Shown: piece after piece, positions 32,997-44,561 of the stretch
Layout: the number at the start of each line of letters is the position of its first letter
How positions within the stretch are numbered: position 1 is the first letter of the stretch
Assembly: GCA_002794775.1 (NCBI GenBank)
Contig: NBAY01000032.1
Location: 1-64,000, forward strand
Direction: 5' to 3'
Length of the DNA: 64,000 bases
DNA from: Porodaedalea pini
Lineage: Eukaryota; Basidiomycota; Agaricomycetes; Hymenochaetales; Hymenochaetaceae
Notes under the pieces: generated by a model
What the model was told of the DNA's origin: nothing
Databases searched by the model: none
What the model saw: only the letters and a program-made list of their open reading frames with translations
Position numbers and translations under genes: made by a program

Positions 32997-34457
32997 ATGG
33001 AAGCATCTGCGGAGAAAATGCGTGACGCAGCCATCCTCGATGGCGCGAAGGACATAGCTTTCGGCAGTGTACGTGAATGCGCTCTAAACTTATTGGTACC
33101 TAGTTCTCACCAGCCGATAGGTAGCGGGCATGGTGTCGAAAGTCTTTGAACACCCGTTCGATCTCTGCAAAGTGCGTTTGCAGGCTCAGGTTCTCGACGA
33201 GACCGCGCGCTTCAGCGGGCCGCTTAACTGCTTGGCGACGACGTGGAAGAAAGAGGGTCTTCGAGGGCTGTATCGCGTGAGTCTGTTCGTTCAGGCAATA
33301 TACTTGTCAATGTTTGGGTTCGGGCCAAGTTAGGCGATACTCGACTTGATTCCATTGGCTTTCGGCTGAGCAACCTGATGGATGCTGTGGATGTGCTACA
33401 CAAGGCGCAGATCAGGATAACCAGCTGTTTAAGTATTACTGGCAGATCATGGCGCACGTCGAACTGTGGCTGAAGCTCAGTTGAAGTGTCGGTTCACGGT
33501 GTCAACGGCTGCCGACTTGAACATTGACAATCATATCTAACATCTTATAGACTGATTGCTCAAGTATTCTTACAGGGTCTTCCAGCTCCTGTCGTCGGTG
33601 CTATGGCGGAGAATGCTACTTTGTTCTTGACCTACGGGCAACTTCAACGCTTATGTCGATGGTGGTCCGGTTCCGTGTCAGACGAGCTCGCGACCTCCCA
33701 ATTGGTCTTTTCCGCTGCCGGTGCGGGGGCAACAACAAGTTTCTTGTTGTACGTGCTTCGAAACTATCTGAGATCGTTTGACAGGATGCTCAAGCTTTGC
33801 TCTAGGACTCCAATAGAGCTCATAAAATGTAAAATGCAAGTACAGCTACTTGCGTTGGAAAGTGCAAATCCTGCGGTCACCCTGCAGCACCTGGGCGGCG
33901 GCGGGGGTAGCGCAGCGATACTTGGTATTCCCCAATCGACCACGCTCAAGCCAAACTTCAGTACTCTCCCCGGCCCTCTGTCCGTCCTGCGTACAGTCCT
34001 GCAAACGCATGGTCCACGCGGCCTCTGGCTCGGACAGACGGGCACGCTGATTCGCGAGACAGGCGGCGCGGTCGCGTGGTTCGGTGCGAAGGAGGCCGTC
34101 TCCGAGCTCCTCCTGCGACGGCGCGTACGCACGCATACCGGCGCGGCGCCGCTGACGAACAAGGACCTCCGCGCGTGGGAGAGTGCTGTAGCAGGCGCAT
34201 GCGCGGGCGTCGCGTACAACGTCGTGCTGTTCCCCGCGGACTCCGTGAAGAGTGCGCTGCAGACTGCGGAGGAGCTGCGTCCGCGCGGCAATACTGGCCA
34301 GGCTGCACCGACGTTCTGGGGTACAGCGCGCGATATGTATGTGAGCAAGGGCGTGAAGGGTTTGTATGCAGGGATGGGCATCACCACTGCGCGTGCGATT
34401 CCGAGTAGTGCGATGATCTTTCTGATTTACGATGGGTTGTGCAAGAGGTTCGGATAA
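32997..34457 (+). CDS. Mitochondrial carrier, ornithine carrier (ORT1)-like
   Basis: Inner-membrane metabolite exchanger. Exons are 32997-33068, 33121-33276, 33576-33748 and 33806-34457 (350 residues), with one long intron of 299 bases. The three carrier repeats are marked by the P.[DE]..[KR] motifs HPFDLCKVRLQ, TPIELIKCKMQ and FPADSVKSALQ. Repeat-end glycine motifs are EGLRGLYR, HGPRGLWLGQ and KGVKGLYAGM. The FPADSVKS form and the RE-GG-A-W-F segment (LIRETGGAVAWFGAKE) fit the Ort1/arginine-ornithine branch. That substrate assignment is inference. A glycine-rich insert (about 33893-33945) in the second repeat is a local peculiarity. Otherwise it is of normal length and intact. Confidence 0.87.
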
Positions 34458-34750
34458 GATCTCTTAGATTCAAAAGTTATGTACGGTTATACTATAGATT
34501 GAGATTTGCACCTCTTTATTTTCACATACATTTGAAGCAAGGTTTCTGAATGCCGTCTCCGAGTTGAATCACACGTACTAGACGAGGCAAAAATTCCAAT
34601 GCAACAGAGGTTGCAATACTCATAATTACATGCTATCTCCAGAGCAAGTCGGACACCAGAATCGAGGATTTACATGGCAGCACGCCATTCTCGAAAGGAC
34701 AAATTTGTATATTGCAGATTGAGGACAGCGCGAGAAGCACTGGTTAGCCA

Positions 34751-35113
34751 TTACTCGTCCTCATAGCCCTGCACTGGCCTCCTAGCACGTTGAGGCACTA
34801 CAGAAGTCATCAGCAACATAGAAATAATGCGAACAAACTAAACACGCACATGGGTAAGATGTTGGAATCTCCGGCGCTGGCTTCCACCCCATGCTCTTCC
34901 GGATGGGCGGCACGGCGACCACGAGCAAAGGCCCTGCGAGGCCGAAGACGCACGACCAGAGGATGACAGGATTCTCGTGCGCTTGCCGTTGCTAATAGAC
35001 GGAAGACGAAATGAAACGAGTCAGACGGGTTAGCTTCGGCGACACTAAAGAGATGAACCAGCACGTACGAAATAGCGGTAGGTTGTGCGAAATGGCGCTG
35101 CTAGTGATGCCAT
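34751..35113 (-). CDS. Complex I 9.5 kDa subunit (NI9M-type)
   Basis: An accessory subunit of mitochondrial NADH:ubiquinone oxidoreductase. A tiny three-exon gene (35113-35069, 34991-34850, 34797-34751; introns of 77 and 52 bases) codes 77 residues. It reads MASLAAPFRTTYRYF, QRQAHENPVILWSC, then VFGLAGPLLVVAVPPIRKSM, GWKPAPEIPTSYP and LPQRARRPVQGYEDE. The single hydrophobic segment, the VAVPPIR motif and the GYED ending are the family features of the fungal 9.5 kDa subunit. Phases match at both introns. It lies tail to tail with the carrier gene, 293 bases apart. It is easily missed because no exon is longer than 142 bases. Confidence 0.85.
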
Positions 35114-35642
35114 TGTAGCTTCGCTGTGGAGTGTCGATGCCCGGTTACACTATGGTCGAGCTCGATGGCTTGCTCAGACGCGACGCAACGGCGAGAAGCG
35201 CTTGTTCGAACTTTCTCACGATATGATTACTATAGTCCGCGCTTTCTCTCCACACGTTTTACTACAACATTGCAATTTCATTAACAAGCCCTCTTACTTC
35301 CATATCTCGCCTTATAGACCAAAGCATTTCACTTATAGGTGGCCTGCTTGGCTGCTTTTTCATCAGTGTCCAGAGACCTCAACATGCAACTCAAGAAGCA
35401 AGCCTCGCCTGCACGTTTGGATTGAGTTGAATCTAGGAATTCCTTCGGAAAACAGGACTCCAGGGTGTCAAAAAAATCGTTAACCGTTCCGATTGACTTC
35501 TCATAACTCTACTATACGCTGCCAGAAAGACGTCCGTGCATATACAGCTCCTCTGATCCTCCATCGGAACGCTGAAGAGCTCCTCCGAATTCATGCTATG
35601 AAGATCAAGAGCAATGCATACCCGTATCATCCGGTGAAACAC

Positions 35643-36317
35643 TTTACCAGTGCTTCTGACTGATAACCACCTTGTCTACATCCTCGTCGGTCATGTCTTC
35701 CGTGAAGAACCGCTCGTGGTCGGCAATCTTGAGGTTGTTTCCACTCATCTGCCTCTTTTCCATGAAGCCTTCGGCGTTGAACGTCCAATCCTCTGTAAGC
35801 ACGACAATACGTAAGCCAACCGGGATATTTTGTTGGACTTTATAGTTTGGATAGTATGACTGACCGAGACCGTAGCACCTGAACCAGCTCTGCTCCGCTT
35901 CGTCGTAGAACTCATACCAGAATTGTACGGCAATCTTGTTGTCTGTCCAGGCAAACAGTTCCTTTCTGAGCCTGCAATATGCGTTGGAGAATCATCAATG
36001 AAGTATAACCTTTATGCTTGCGCAAACAGAACGCTCACTTGTAGCGCGTTTCCTTCTGCCACTTTTTCGTAAGGAAGTCGATGATCTCCGATCTGCCGTA
36101 CGGGAACTCGTCTCTGTTGCGCCAGATGCTGTCCGTAGTGTATGCCTGAGCAACTTTGGCGGGGTCGCGCGTGTTCCACAGCTTCTGTGCCAGCTTCACT
36201 TTTTCTGCGAATCATACTATCAAGTTAGCAAGTTATATTCGGTTTAGCAACATCCGTTGACTCGCCGTTTGCAGATTCCTTGGTGAAAGGCGGCACTGGC
36301 GGGCGTACGGTCGACAT
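35643..36317 (-). CDS. DUF1348 / NTF2-like fold protein with a probable GC-AG intron
   Basis: A SnoaL/NTF2-like small protein of unknown function, well conserved across bacteria and fungi. Exons are 36317-36266, 36206-36039, 35971-35865 and 35792-35643 (158 residues). It begins MSTVRPPVPPFTKESAN and continues KVKLAQKLWNTRDPAKVAQA, IWRNRDEFPYGRSEIIDFLT, AVQFWYEFYDEAEQSWFRCY and GLEDWTFNAEGFMEKRQMS. This is the full family pattern. The first intron can be joined in frame only with a GC donor (G|GCGAGT..GCAG); the nearby GT at 36262 gives the wrong phase. The C-terminus extends past the usual family end with an acidic tail. Confidence 0.85.
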
Positions 36318-37129
36318 TTTTGAAATTGATGTTTAGATTGATGCGATGCGTGAGACGTGGATGTAGATGTCTCTAGGTGGTAGGGGGGGTGGGTGGAGCA
36401 CGGAGTCTTCTTATACGTTCTAAAACCAAGGCGTAGTCGGCTGAATACTTCAAGCTTTCCGTCCAATCACCATTACGGTTCCTTCAACTTCCAAGAGAGT
36501 TGATCGTCTTCGTGTTTTCAGAGTCAGACCTGAAACACGGGAGCGCTCAGGAGCAAGGCTTCGCGAGTAAAACCCACATCTATCTAATATGATATCAAAC
36601 AGCCGCCTATCGAAATAGCTCTTGCTTATAAAGTGAGGCCCTCACTGGTCTTGTGACCGTAAAAGCTGAGTATTGACTGTCCTCGGAGAGGTTGTGAGTC
36701 ATCGAGATCAGCAACATTGCTATCATAACTTGAAAATGAGCATCATCTTCAGACATACCCTGAAACTTGACTTCACTGTTTCCAATTGATAGTGCAGAGT
36801 GCCTTTAGGCTATGTAGTCACTTCTTTCAGGAATGGCCGTGTGAGAGCGTCCGTATTCAAAGAACTTGCGCGAGTCGGCCGTAGGTCTCTTCGAACGAGT
36901 CACGTAAAGCCCAATAGCGGCCGAGGTCTTTGAGAGGCTTCGTAGAGCTTGCTTTACTGAGGCAAATGAAGCGTAGCGTAAGAGGACGATGGACAGGACA
37001 GTGCAAGCTCGACGAAGGTCCGTTAGCAGTGGCAGAGCATCACGTGCACGCGTCGCGTCCCGTGCGCGTGGCGTCGTGCTCTAAGCTTCAATCTTTATTT
37101 AAATATTTGCGGTTCTAAAGCAAAGCAAC
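36318..37129. other. Divergent intergenic region (DUF1348 / PITH genes)
   Basis: No gene was seen. It serves as upstream region for both neighbours, which are transcribed outward. A GGGGGGTGGG run near 36390 lies just upstream of the DUF1348 start. Confidence 0.45.
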
Positions 37130-37928
37130 ATGAGCACACCCGAGGCCCAGGTGATAGGCGATGTACGTTACTCTATACTGCAGTTTTCACCGCTAAATTG
37201 TTACATTCACTAATTTTATCTCTTCTAGAAAAGCCTGCGGGATCATCTTGATCCATCTCAAGTGAACTGTCTCAACGAAGCGCACGAACACTCGTTGAAG
37301 AGCATCTTATCTAAGGATGCCGTGGCAGGGGCATATCTGGAGAGTGACGCAGATGAGCAACTCCTCTTGAATGTCTACGTAGGTCTTCATCGTCTGCACG
37401 CATCTCAAGAAATAGTTGACGAGCTCTTGATCTCAGTTCAACCAGAAAGTCCGGTTACGAAGCATGGTAATCCATACGAAGGAGGAACACGCCTCCCAGG
37501 CGCCGAAGAACCTGAAGCTTTTCATCAACCGTCCTTCTATCGGCTTTGAAGACGTAGAGGATGCAGGTGACGCTCAGACCGCGCAGACGTTTGACCTCAG
37601 TGAGGATGACGTTCGGACAGCCAAACCCATCACCCTCCGCTATGTCCGATTTCAGAACGTCAACAGTCTGCATGTGAGTAGACACCGATGAAACATGACC
37701 GCGTCATTGCAGCGATGGGAGATCAACGCTGACATACCTGTTATTCAGATCTTCGTGGCGAGCAACCAAGGCGATGAAGAGACGACTCGGATTGATCGAA
37801 TCGATTTCTTCGGCAGTCTTAATGAGTGCGCGATTTCTTCACCGTGTAATCACCAGGATGCTGATGGTTGGGTGTTTCATAGGGGCACGAAAGATTTAAG
37901 CGGACTTGCGGCTCAAGATGATGACTAA
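37130..37928 (+). CDS. PITH-domain protein
   Basis: The PITH domain binds proteasome-associated thioredoxin-like proteins (TXNL1 C-terminal type). Here it is a stand-alone protein of 199 residues. Exons are 37130-37162, 37229-37378, 37437-37673 and 37749-37928. It reads SLRDHLDPSQVNCLNEAHEH, DADEQLLLNVY, FNQKVRLRSMVIHT, APKNLKLFINRPSIGFEDVE, TLRYVRFQNVNSLH and IFVASNQGDEETTRIDRIDF. These are the consecutive conserved strands of the domain. No thioredoxin domain precedes it. The last 30 codons (from SLNE on) are less conserved and could contain another splice. It is convergent with the kinase/phosphatase gene, 104 bases apart. Confidence 0.88.
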
Positions 37929-38032
37929 ATTATGCGTCTTAGACGTAGGAACTACATTGCAGAAGAGTGGTGTATGATATATTATAGAGAATCATAAACT
38001 GTCCTATGCCCTTGGTCATGGATTTTAGCCTT

Positions 38033-39865
38033 CTACTTGCCGTCGATCTGCAGCCACATCCTCCAATATCGCTCCTTTTCGGCGTCTCCTTGAAATTGCC
38101 AATTGACAGTTTTCAGCTCCTTGAAACCCTCCTCGACCGTGGGCTCTTCATAAGCTTTCGCAAAGGAAGAAAATGCAATGAATGGGAGGAGCTTTCGTTC
38201 CTGGTTTCCATTCTGCACTATCAGAAAGATGAGAGAGAAGAGAAGCACAGAGCAATACCTTAGTTTCCGTTGAAGTAGCTCCAGAAATCAAAGGAAGACA
38301 GAAAGATCGATACAAGTTGTTATGCCATGCGAGCTCTGGGGTGGTCTTGAACACGAAACACCTTATGCGGACGTCAGTGGAGGGCATCTAGGTTACGGCG
38401 ATCATTCGAACGTACCTGACAGGAACACTCAACGATTTTGCAAGGTTGAGGTAGTGCTGGCGCGTCTGTTTGTCTCGGTTTGTGTTATCTAAGCCATAAA
38501 CATTGATGACAGAACTGAGGAGGCACAGGAAGTACAAACCAATCACGCAGCTAACTCCTCTTCTTAGGAATTCCTCAGCCGCTTTCAAGCATTTCGGACG
38601 ACTGCCAAGAGCATCCTGATTGACGTGCGCGTATCCAGCTGTCGAAAAGGTGGTTTCGAAGAATGAAGTTTTTCCGGACGCCGGAGAGCCGACGAAGAGA
38701 ATCATCTCCGGTTGCTTCGAGTTCACAGGCAAGATGGGCGAAGACGATGGAGTGACCCTCGGACCTGATACCAAGGTTCCATTTCGTATCCAGATTGGTG
38801 ACTGCACATCCACTCTCACCTTCGATCGCAAGCGTTTTGCTCACGTGGACGCCTCTGAGCTCGTAAGCCTGAGGCGGCTGCTTTAAAAAATGTTCCTGAA
38901 CAAATCATCAGCCCCACGACAATAAAGTATAGCCGCCCACAGACCGCATACTTCAGGAGTAAAGAACTTTAAACCTAAGTTATTTGCGAACTTCCTATCG
39001 GTGCTTGAGTGATCTCCTTTCCGTCCAGCGGCATCGCCAACGAAGAACGAGTTTTGTTTATCTACCAAATTGACACGACGGGTGTTAAAAACCTTATAAA
39101 GGGTCTTTTACCGGAGTTTATTGATACGAACCTATGGTGATTCCAGCCTCCTGAGCGAGTTTCTCTAAGGCCACCCACATACCAGGCATGGGCTTTCGGT
39201 AGCCATCTTTGGCGGTTGCGGCGAATAGTATGAACGGCACGTCATGTATCTGTACGTTCGCAATCAGAATTGGTGGGCGTCTGAAGCTGCTGATATGCGA
39301 ACCGCTCTTGCGACATTTTGCATCTTCTGTCGCCAATGCACCAGTCTCTTCTCGGGCCAGTTTTGGTTACTGAAGAATACAACGGTGTTCCTGAGAGTCG
39401 GGGACCAGATGAGACACTGCATTCAAGCGATTTGGACGTCGGGAAAGCATGCAGACCCTGCGTCATGAGCCTCTTTCAGAAAACGGGGTATATTCTTGTG
39501 CCAGTAGTCCCATTCCGACTCTTTCTTCGGCGGAGAATACTTGATGACAGTGTCATCAAGATCAAAGGCTGCAATCTTCGGTCGTATTTCTGGATTGAGG
39601 TTCTCGCCGCACAAACAGGTCGACATCAGAACAGAGTGCCGCTTCCATCGAAATGGACCAGGGGACTCGTGCGGCCCAGATGCTTCAGAAAGTCTCGAGA
39701 AAATGGGGAACACTGTCGCCGATGCAGAAAGTGATCAATAATTATATCCATTCTTCTTGGGGAAGAGAGAGGCCCAACTTCGCTTTGCAGGAGGTGCTTG
39801 AACGGATGCATCGTCTGTTCCAATTTCATTTGCCGAACGTTTCTTGGTTGTCACTTTTGTAGAGA
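38033..39865 (-). CDS. Polynucleotide 5'-kinase / 3'-phosphatase
   Basis: A DNA end-processing enzyme of single-strand break repair. The N-terminal HAD phosphatase gives [16 protein letters not shown] (catalytic DLDDT, in place of the usual DLDGT), [14 protein letters not shown], [35 protein letters not shown] and [11 protein letters not shown]. The C-terminal kinase gives [19 protein letters not shown] (P-loop GSPASGKT near 38690), [29 protein letters not shown] and a final [20 protein letters not shown]. At least seven small exons are needed. The N-terminus is not resolved: a basic segment ([23 protein letters not shown] near 39860-39745) is followed by an in-frame TGA before [12 protein letters not shown], with no good GT donor. 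The start may lie elsewhere, or that part may be damaged. Confidence 0.85.
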
Positions 39866-40260
39866 CTACCAGCCTTTGGGGCCCGCTTCCGGATGCTTCA
39901 TGTTACAGTGATTAAAAGCCAGAGAAGCAGAACATGCATGATTCTTCAACGTACCCATCGAGTACACTCTTCGGTGGTGGTACATCAAGGACAAGAGTCG
40001 ACGCGACGAAGTGTGGAACACGCTTCAAAAGAACCAAACAGAACCAAACAAATTCAGACCAATCGCATTCAGCTTTCAGCGCTTGATGAACGCGCTAATT
40101 GTTGGTATAAAATCGTGTCCAATTCAGTTGCAAATAATTATTCGGTATCTCTCTGACTTTAACATAAATTCTTAACATCGAAGACGACAATCACTCCATG
40201 GCACCAATAATATCTGGCTGATAAAGTATAATTTCCCATTCCGCCTTTGCTTCTTCTACA
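39866..40260. other. Intergenic stretch between kinase/phosphatase and oxalate decarboxylase
   Basis: No gene was seen. It is upstream of the kinase/phosphatase gene and downstream of the decarboxylase. Confidence 0.45.
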
Positions 40261-42494
40261 TTAATTCGGGCCAACAACGTATTGCTTTGTCTTGTTGAGG
40301 TGAGCTATCGTATAGTCGTCAAGATCCAGATGAGCTTTGACAAGTTCCGGAGGTGTGAGGGCGAGCCATTGCTGCAAACTTATGTCCTCGACTCGGTCTA
40401 TCATCGACGCCATCAGTTGAATAAGATATTGCAATGTGAGGTTGAAAGCTCACCTGAGGCGAAGAGCTCCAAGTAGGTAATGGTAGTGTTGCCAGTGTTC
40501 TCGATGTAATGACCGTAGCAGGGCGGAATATAAGCTGAAAATTGTATTTTATGTTAGCTAAAACCTTCAGGTTGAAGAGTCGACGAACCGATATCGCCAG
40601 CCTGCGCAGGCGATACTTAGCTTGTTTCAAAAGAAGTAAAGTCTGACTAGCTTACTCGGTAGTCAAAGGTGTTTGCAGTTGCAGAGGATGCAAAGAGAGT
40701 CATGCGAGCCTCGCCCGAGCTAAAGAAATACGCCTTCAGTTGAACGACGACGGTATATGCGAAATATTCAACGTACATGAAATAGCTCCATTCCGGCTCA
40801 GTCGGGTGCCACTGTAAATGTAATCAGGGTGGAACTTGGATGTATTAGCGGCTTACTGACATGAAGCTCCCTTTTGATGATTTAGTAAGCGTCAGTCACA
40901 TCAAACAAAATTCGATATTAGAAGAGCGCACCGCATTCCTCCGGGCTCGATAGTGACAAGCGCTCCGACAATTGTAGTAGCTACTGGAAAGACACTCGGA
41001 TCGAATATCTTGATAGAGCCGCCAGCCAAAGGAGTCGCAGGTGCCTCCGAGAGCTTGTACGAGAATGGGCTTGGAACGCTTCCGTTCGGGTCCGAAGGGG
41101 CTGTTTCATTCTTTGGAGGAGGCTCTTGAGTAGCATGCACTGTATTAGTGCGACATAAAATCCGAGGAGACCGGAGAGGATACCTACGGGATGGGAAAAT
41201 GTACAGCTGTTCAGAGGGAATGTGGTCAAATGCAGAGATGTTCGTCTGGAAATCCTTTGCGAGAACCTCTTTCGGAATGTGCGCCGTCCAGTCGGTCAAA
41301 AGGAATGTCGCGTCTTCATCGAAGGTACCAGAATCGAATACCTTCAAAGCATTCTATGTGAGACCTCAATCTTTATTTCGACCGACTCAGAGTGAACAGA
41401 CCAGAAGAAACTCGGTCCCATCAGGATCATCATCCGTCCCCTGAAGCGAATGAGGTATTCCCGGTGGGAAGTACCAGAGATCTCCTTCTCCCTGTTAGTT
41501 TGTATTAGTCGCATGTTGTGCCTAGAATTAAAAGGTTTCCTACCACAACAGTAACGTAGTTTTGCCCATCTGTATTCACAGCAGTAATTGACGTACTTCC
41601 CTGGAGCCAAGTAAGCTTAATAACTGCTATCAAAAGTACAGACAATAAGCACCTTCAAGACGTAGGCCCACTGAGTAAATGGCAAAGTAACGATCAGTTG
41701 GTGATCAAGAAGGACAAGTGATACAAAAAGCACCTCTGCGACAGTGTGCCAGTGAAGCTCTCTATTTAAAGTCAGCATTTTTGAAGAAGGAAATGTATAA
41801 AGTGTGCATACCGGATTGCTCCAGCTTCAAGACGCATTTGGACTCCAGCCCTGAGAATATAGTCAGCGATGATCCCCTTCTAGCGATAGTAAAACCCGAT
41901 CTTACACTGTAGTAGCGATAGGCATCTCATCCTCTGCCAGACATCACCTTGAGTAAAGCACGAGTAAGCCAATGATTAACATACCGTTCTGTTGTCTCGC
42001 CCAACCACCTGTTTGAAGGCGATTATGACTCAGAGCAAAGGGCCATTTCGCATTTGGACTGTAAATAAAGGGTGTTACCGACTGAAGAGAACAAGTAAGG
42101 TAAGAAAAACTAACATAAGGCCGGAATCCGTCGATGGAGGGGCGTATAAGTCCGGATTCTGCTGGTCCAACTCGATATTGTCCGGAGCGAGCTGCGTAGC
42201 ACCAGTCTGATTTCTGATGGGCTCGACATTCTCGTTTGTGTCTTGCGACCACTCAGGATAGTTCGGGTCGTCGCTAGCGGGAGGGACAGTCTCTGACTCG
42301 TTCGGGGCAGATGATACAGAGCTACCTTGCGTCGAGCTAGAGACGGCGGACGGCGGCGCACCTTCCGACGATGAAATGGTGTAAGAAATCGAGCTGGTCA
42401 CAGTGGACGTAGACGAACTCGAATTGCTAGCTGCAGGGGCAGCTGCCACCGTAGAGACGAGTACAAGAAAGTACAAGAGACTCGCTTTGAACAT
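40261..42494 (-). CDS. Secreted bicupin oxalate decarboxylase
   Basis: Converts oxalate to formate and CO2 with manganese; in wood-decay fungi it controls extracellular oxalate. It starts at ATG 42494 with a signal peptide ([20 protein letters not shown]) and a serine/threonine-rich stretch. About a dozen short exons follow. The first cupin gives ELHWHTVAE then WAYVLK (manganese ligands HxH...E), [16 protein letters not shown] and [15 protein letters not shown]. The second gives [15 protein letters not shown], then [11 protein letters not shown] and [12 protein letters not shown]. The C-terminus reads [18 protein letters not shown] and ends at TAA 40263-40261. Both metal sites are therefore present. 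The Ser/Thr-rich N-terminal extension after the signal peptide is longer than in many homologues. It is intact as far as the small exons can be read. Confidence 0.9.
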
Positions 42495-44493
42495 CTTCGA
42501 GAGCAGATTGGCTATGTCGTGTCCGACTGCCGAAAAATCCATGAATCCACCGCGTCTTATATACCAAGATCTGTCGTTTCCTACTCCATCGTTCGGCATG
42601 GACGATCTACGATCATGATGCCGCCTATCGATTCTGCGCAGTCAGCGCCGTCAGAAATGGAAGAAAAAAAATCAAGTCATTGCTTGTACCCTATGGAGAT
42701 GACCAGTATTGCTCGGTGAGCATCTAACACATGAGCCCGAGAGTATGACAAGAATAGATTGATGTGTTGCGGGCTCATTTGTTCCCGGCCAAAAGGCGGT
42801 AGTGCTAACTGCATCCATCTTTGCTTCCGAGTTCTGACGATTTTTAAATCTCCGGAGGTGGCATTGTATGGGTGGGCTAGTTTGACCAGGCGAGCCGTAT
42901 TCGAAGAGTAGACAGAGTCCCCGATGATCGCCGAAATAGGATGTGATGGCTTTGTTGTTCCGAGTTATCGCAGCACCTTGAGGGACAGGACCGGAACAAC
43001 GAGCGGAACATGTAACTCAGAGCGTCCGTTAAACCATAGCGGTCCGATCACAAGTTATTGTCCTATCAAATCCGGGTGCGCGATTGTCAGTAGACAGTAG
43101 ACCAGCGTGCGCACAATAGAATAGAGTACAGACGTTGCTGCTGCCTCAGGCTCCAGCTCGAGAACTGCGTATCGAAGTTCTCCAGATAAATACTGAAAGA
43201 CAACATAAATTTGTAATCTAGCGCGAGCTCCCTTTCCGACCGCACCGTACTCATTGTATGCTTCCGGGACTTAGGAAACGGCAACTGGCATGCGTTTGGA
43301 ACGCAAAGGACGGCCCTAGCGATCCGACACATTCGTGGGCACAAAAATAACGGACGGCTCTATTATTGGATCCGATCATCGCTTCGAAGTCAACCCGTAA
43401 AAATAGAAAACATACGACGGAGATAGACTTGCTAGGCCGGTTACGTCCAATGCAATAGTCAGATGGCATACAAAGTTTTTCCCCGAACCCGTCTAGAACG
43501 GATGCTGAGCTTCGGTTCTACGGTATATATGTTGGCGTACCTTAGTGTATTACCAAATACAATGCAGTTTAAGATTGAGTTTGCACATTTAATGGGAGAC
43601 TGGTTTCGTGTATGAGTTCTAGCGCCCGCTCACACATGAAGCTGCATTTTATCGGAGTTGGCGGTAGACGCAGAGGGATCGTAAAGGTAGGTTCCCGGAG
43701 AAATGAGGCCACAACGTGCGAATTTACCTGCCAAAGTTCCGATGATACAGGGGCAGAGAGCGATGAGAGAAGGAACGGCCCAGCAAGCTAGAAAACATTA
43801 CCTCTTTGACCGTACTGCGGTCGCCAGTGGAGAGGAAAGGATTTTCAAAGAGAACCATTTAGTAAATACACCAAATCCTCTTTATTATTTATAGCGACCA
43901 ACTCCGTCTAGATATGAATCAGAAATGGAATTGTGCTGCATCTTTGTCCCATTATAACTTTGTAAAGCCCATTCCCGAAAGCCCAGTAGAAGTTGAGCAC
44001 GAGTGATGTTACATATAAGCCGGAAAAAATACGTACCTTATGGCTCATTCTGTCCAGCAAGGACAAATATTCTCTCTCCCTCCAAGATCCGACATACTAT
44101 GTCGCACTCCGAACCATCACGGAGTGGATGATGCTAGCTTTTCTAGCGTAATGCAATATCACGGAAAACAGAAACAGGCCTTGTAAGGCGTAGTCCGCGA
44201 TGTTATGGATGGCGCCACAGAAACGGAAGATGGAAAGTGCCGTTCCTTTATGGAAGCCCCCGTCAGACTGGTCGGTCTGAGGCAGCGAATGCCGTAGACC
44301 TTGAGAAAGGGAATAGGCCGTCTGAGTCCGAGTCAGGATCCTGCTAGAGTCAACTTGAAGACCTTTGAAAGGAGTGAGGAGGGACTAATAGAATAGCAGA
44401 TTCAAATGAGGGTACCTTGACATTGCAAACATAGATATCAACTAGTTCAAGCTGACCGACAAAGCGAACGTGAACTTGCCAGCTGAACCGCAC
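42495..44493. other. Gene-poor 2 kb upstream of the decarboxylase
   Basis: No recognisable gene on either strand. The sequence ends at the target-site copy of the retrotransposon (44483-44493). Confidence 0.45.
44483..44493. repeat. Target-site duplication, left copy
   Basis: CTGAACCGCAC recurs exactly at 50776-50786 on the other side of the retrotransposon. Confidence 0.8.
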
Positions 44494-44561
44494 TTTCTTC
44501 CTACCATCATCATCTATCGTGGGAAAATCGTGCAACAGTCTTTCTCTACTCTCTCTTCGCT

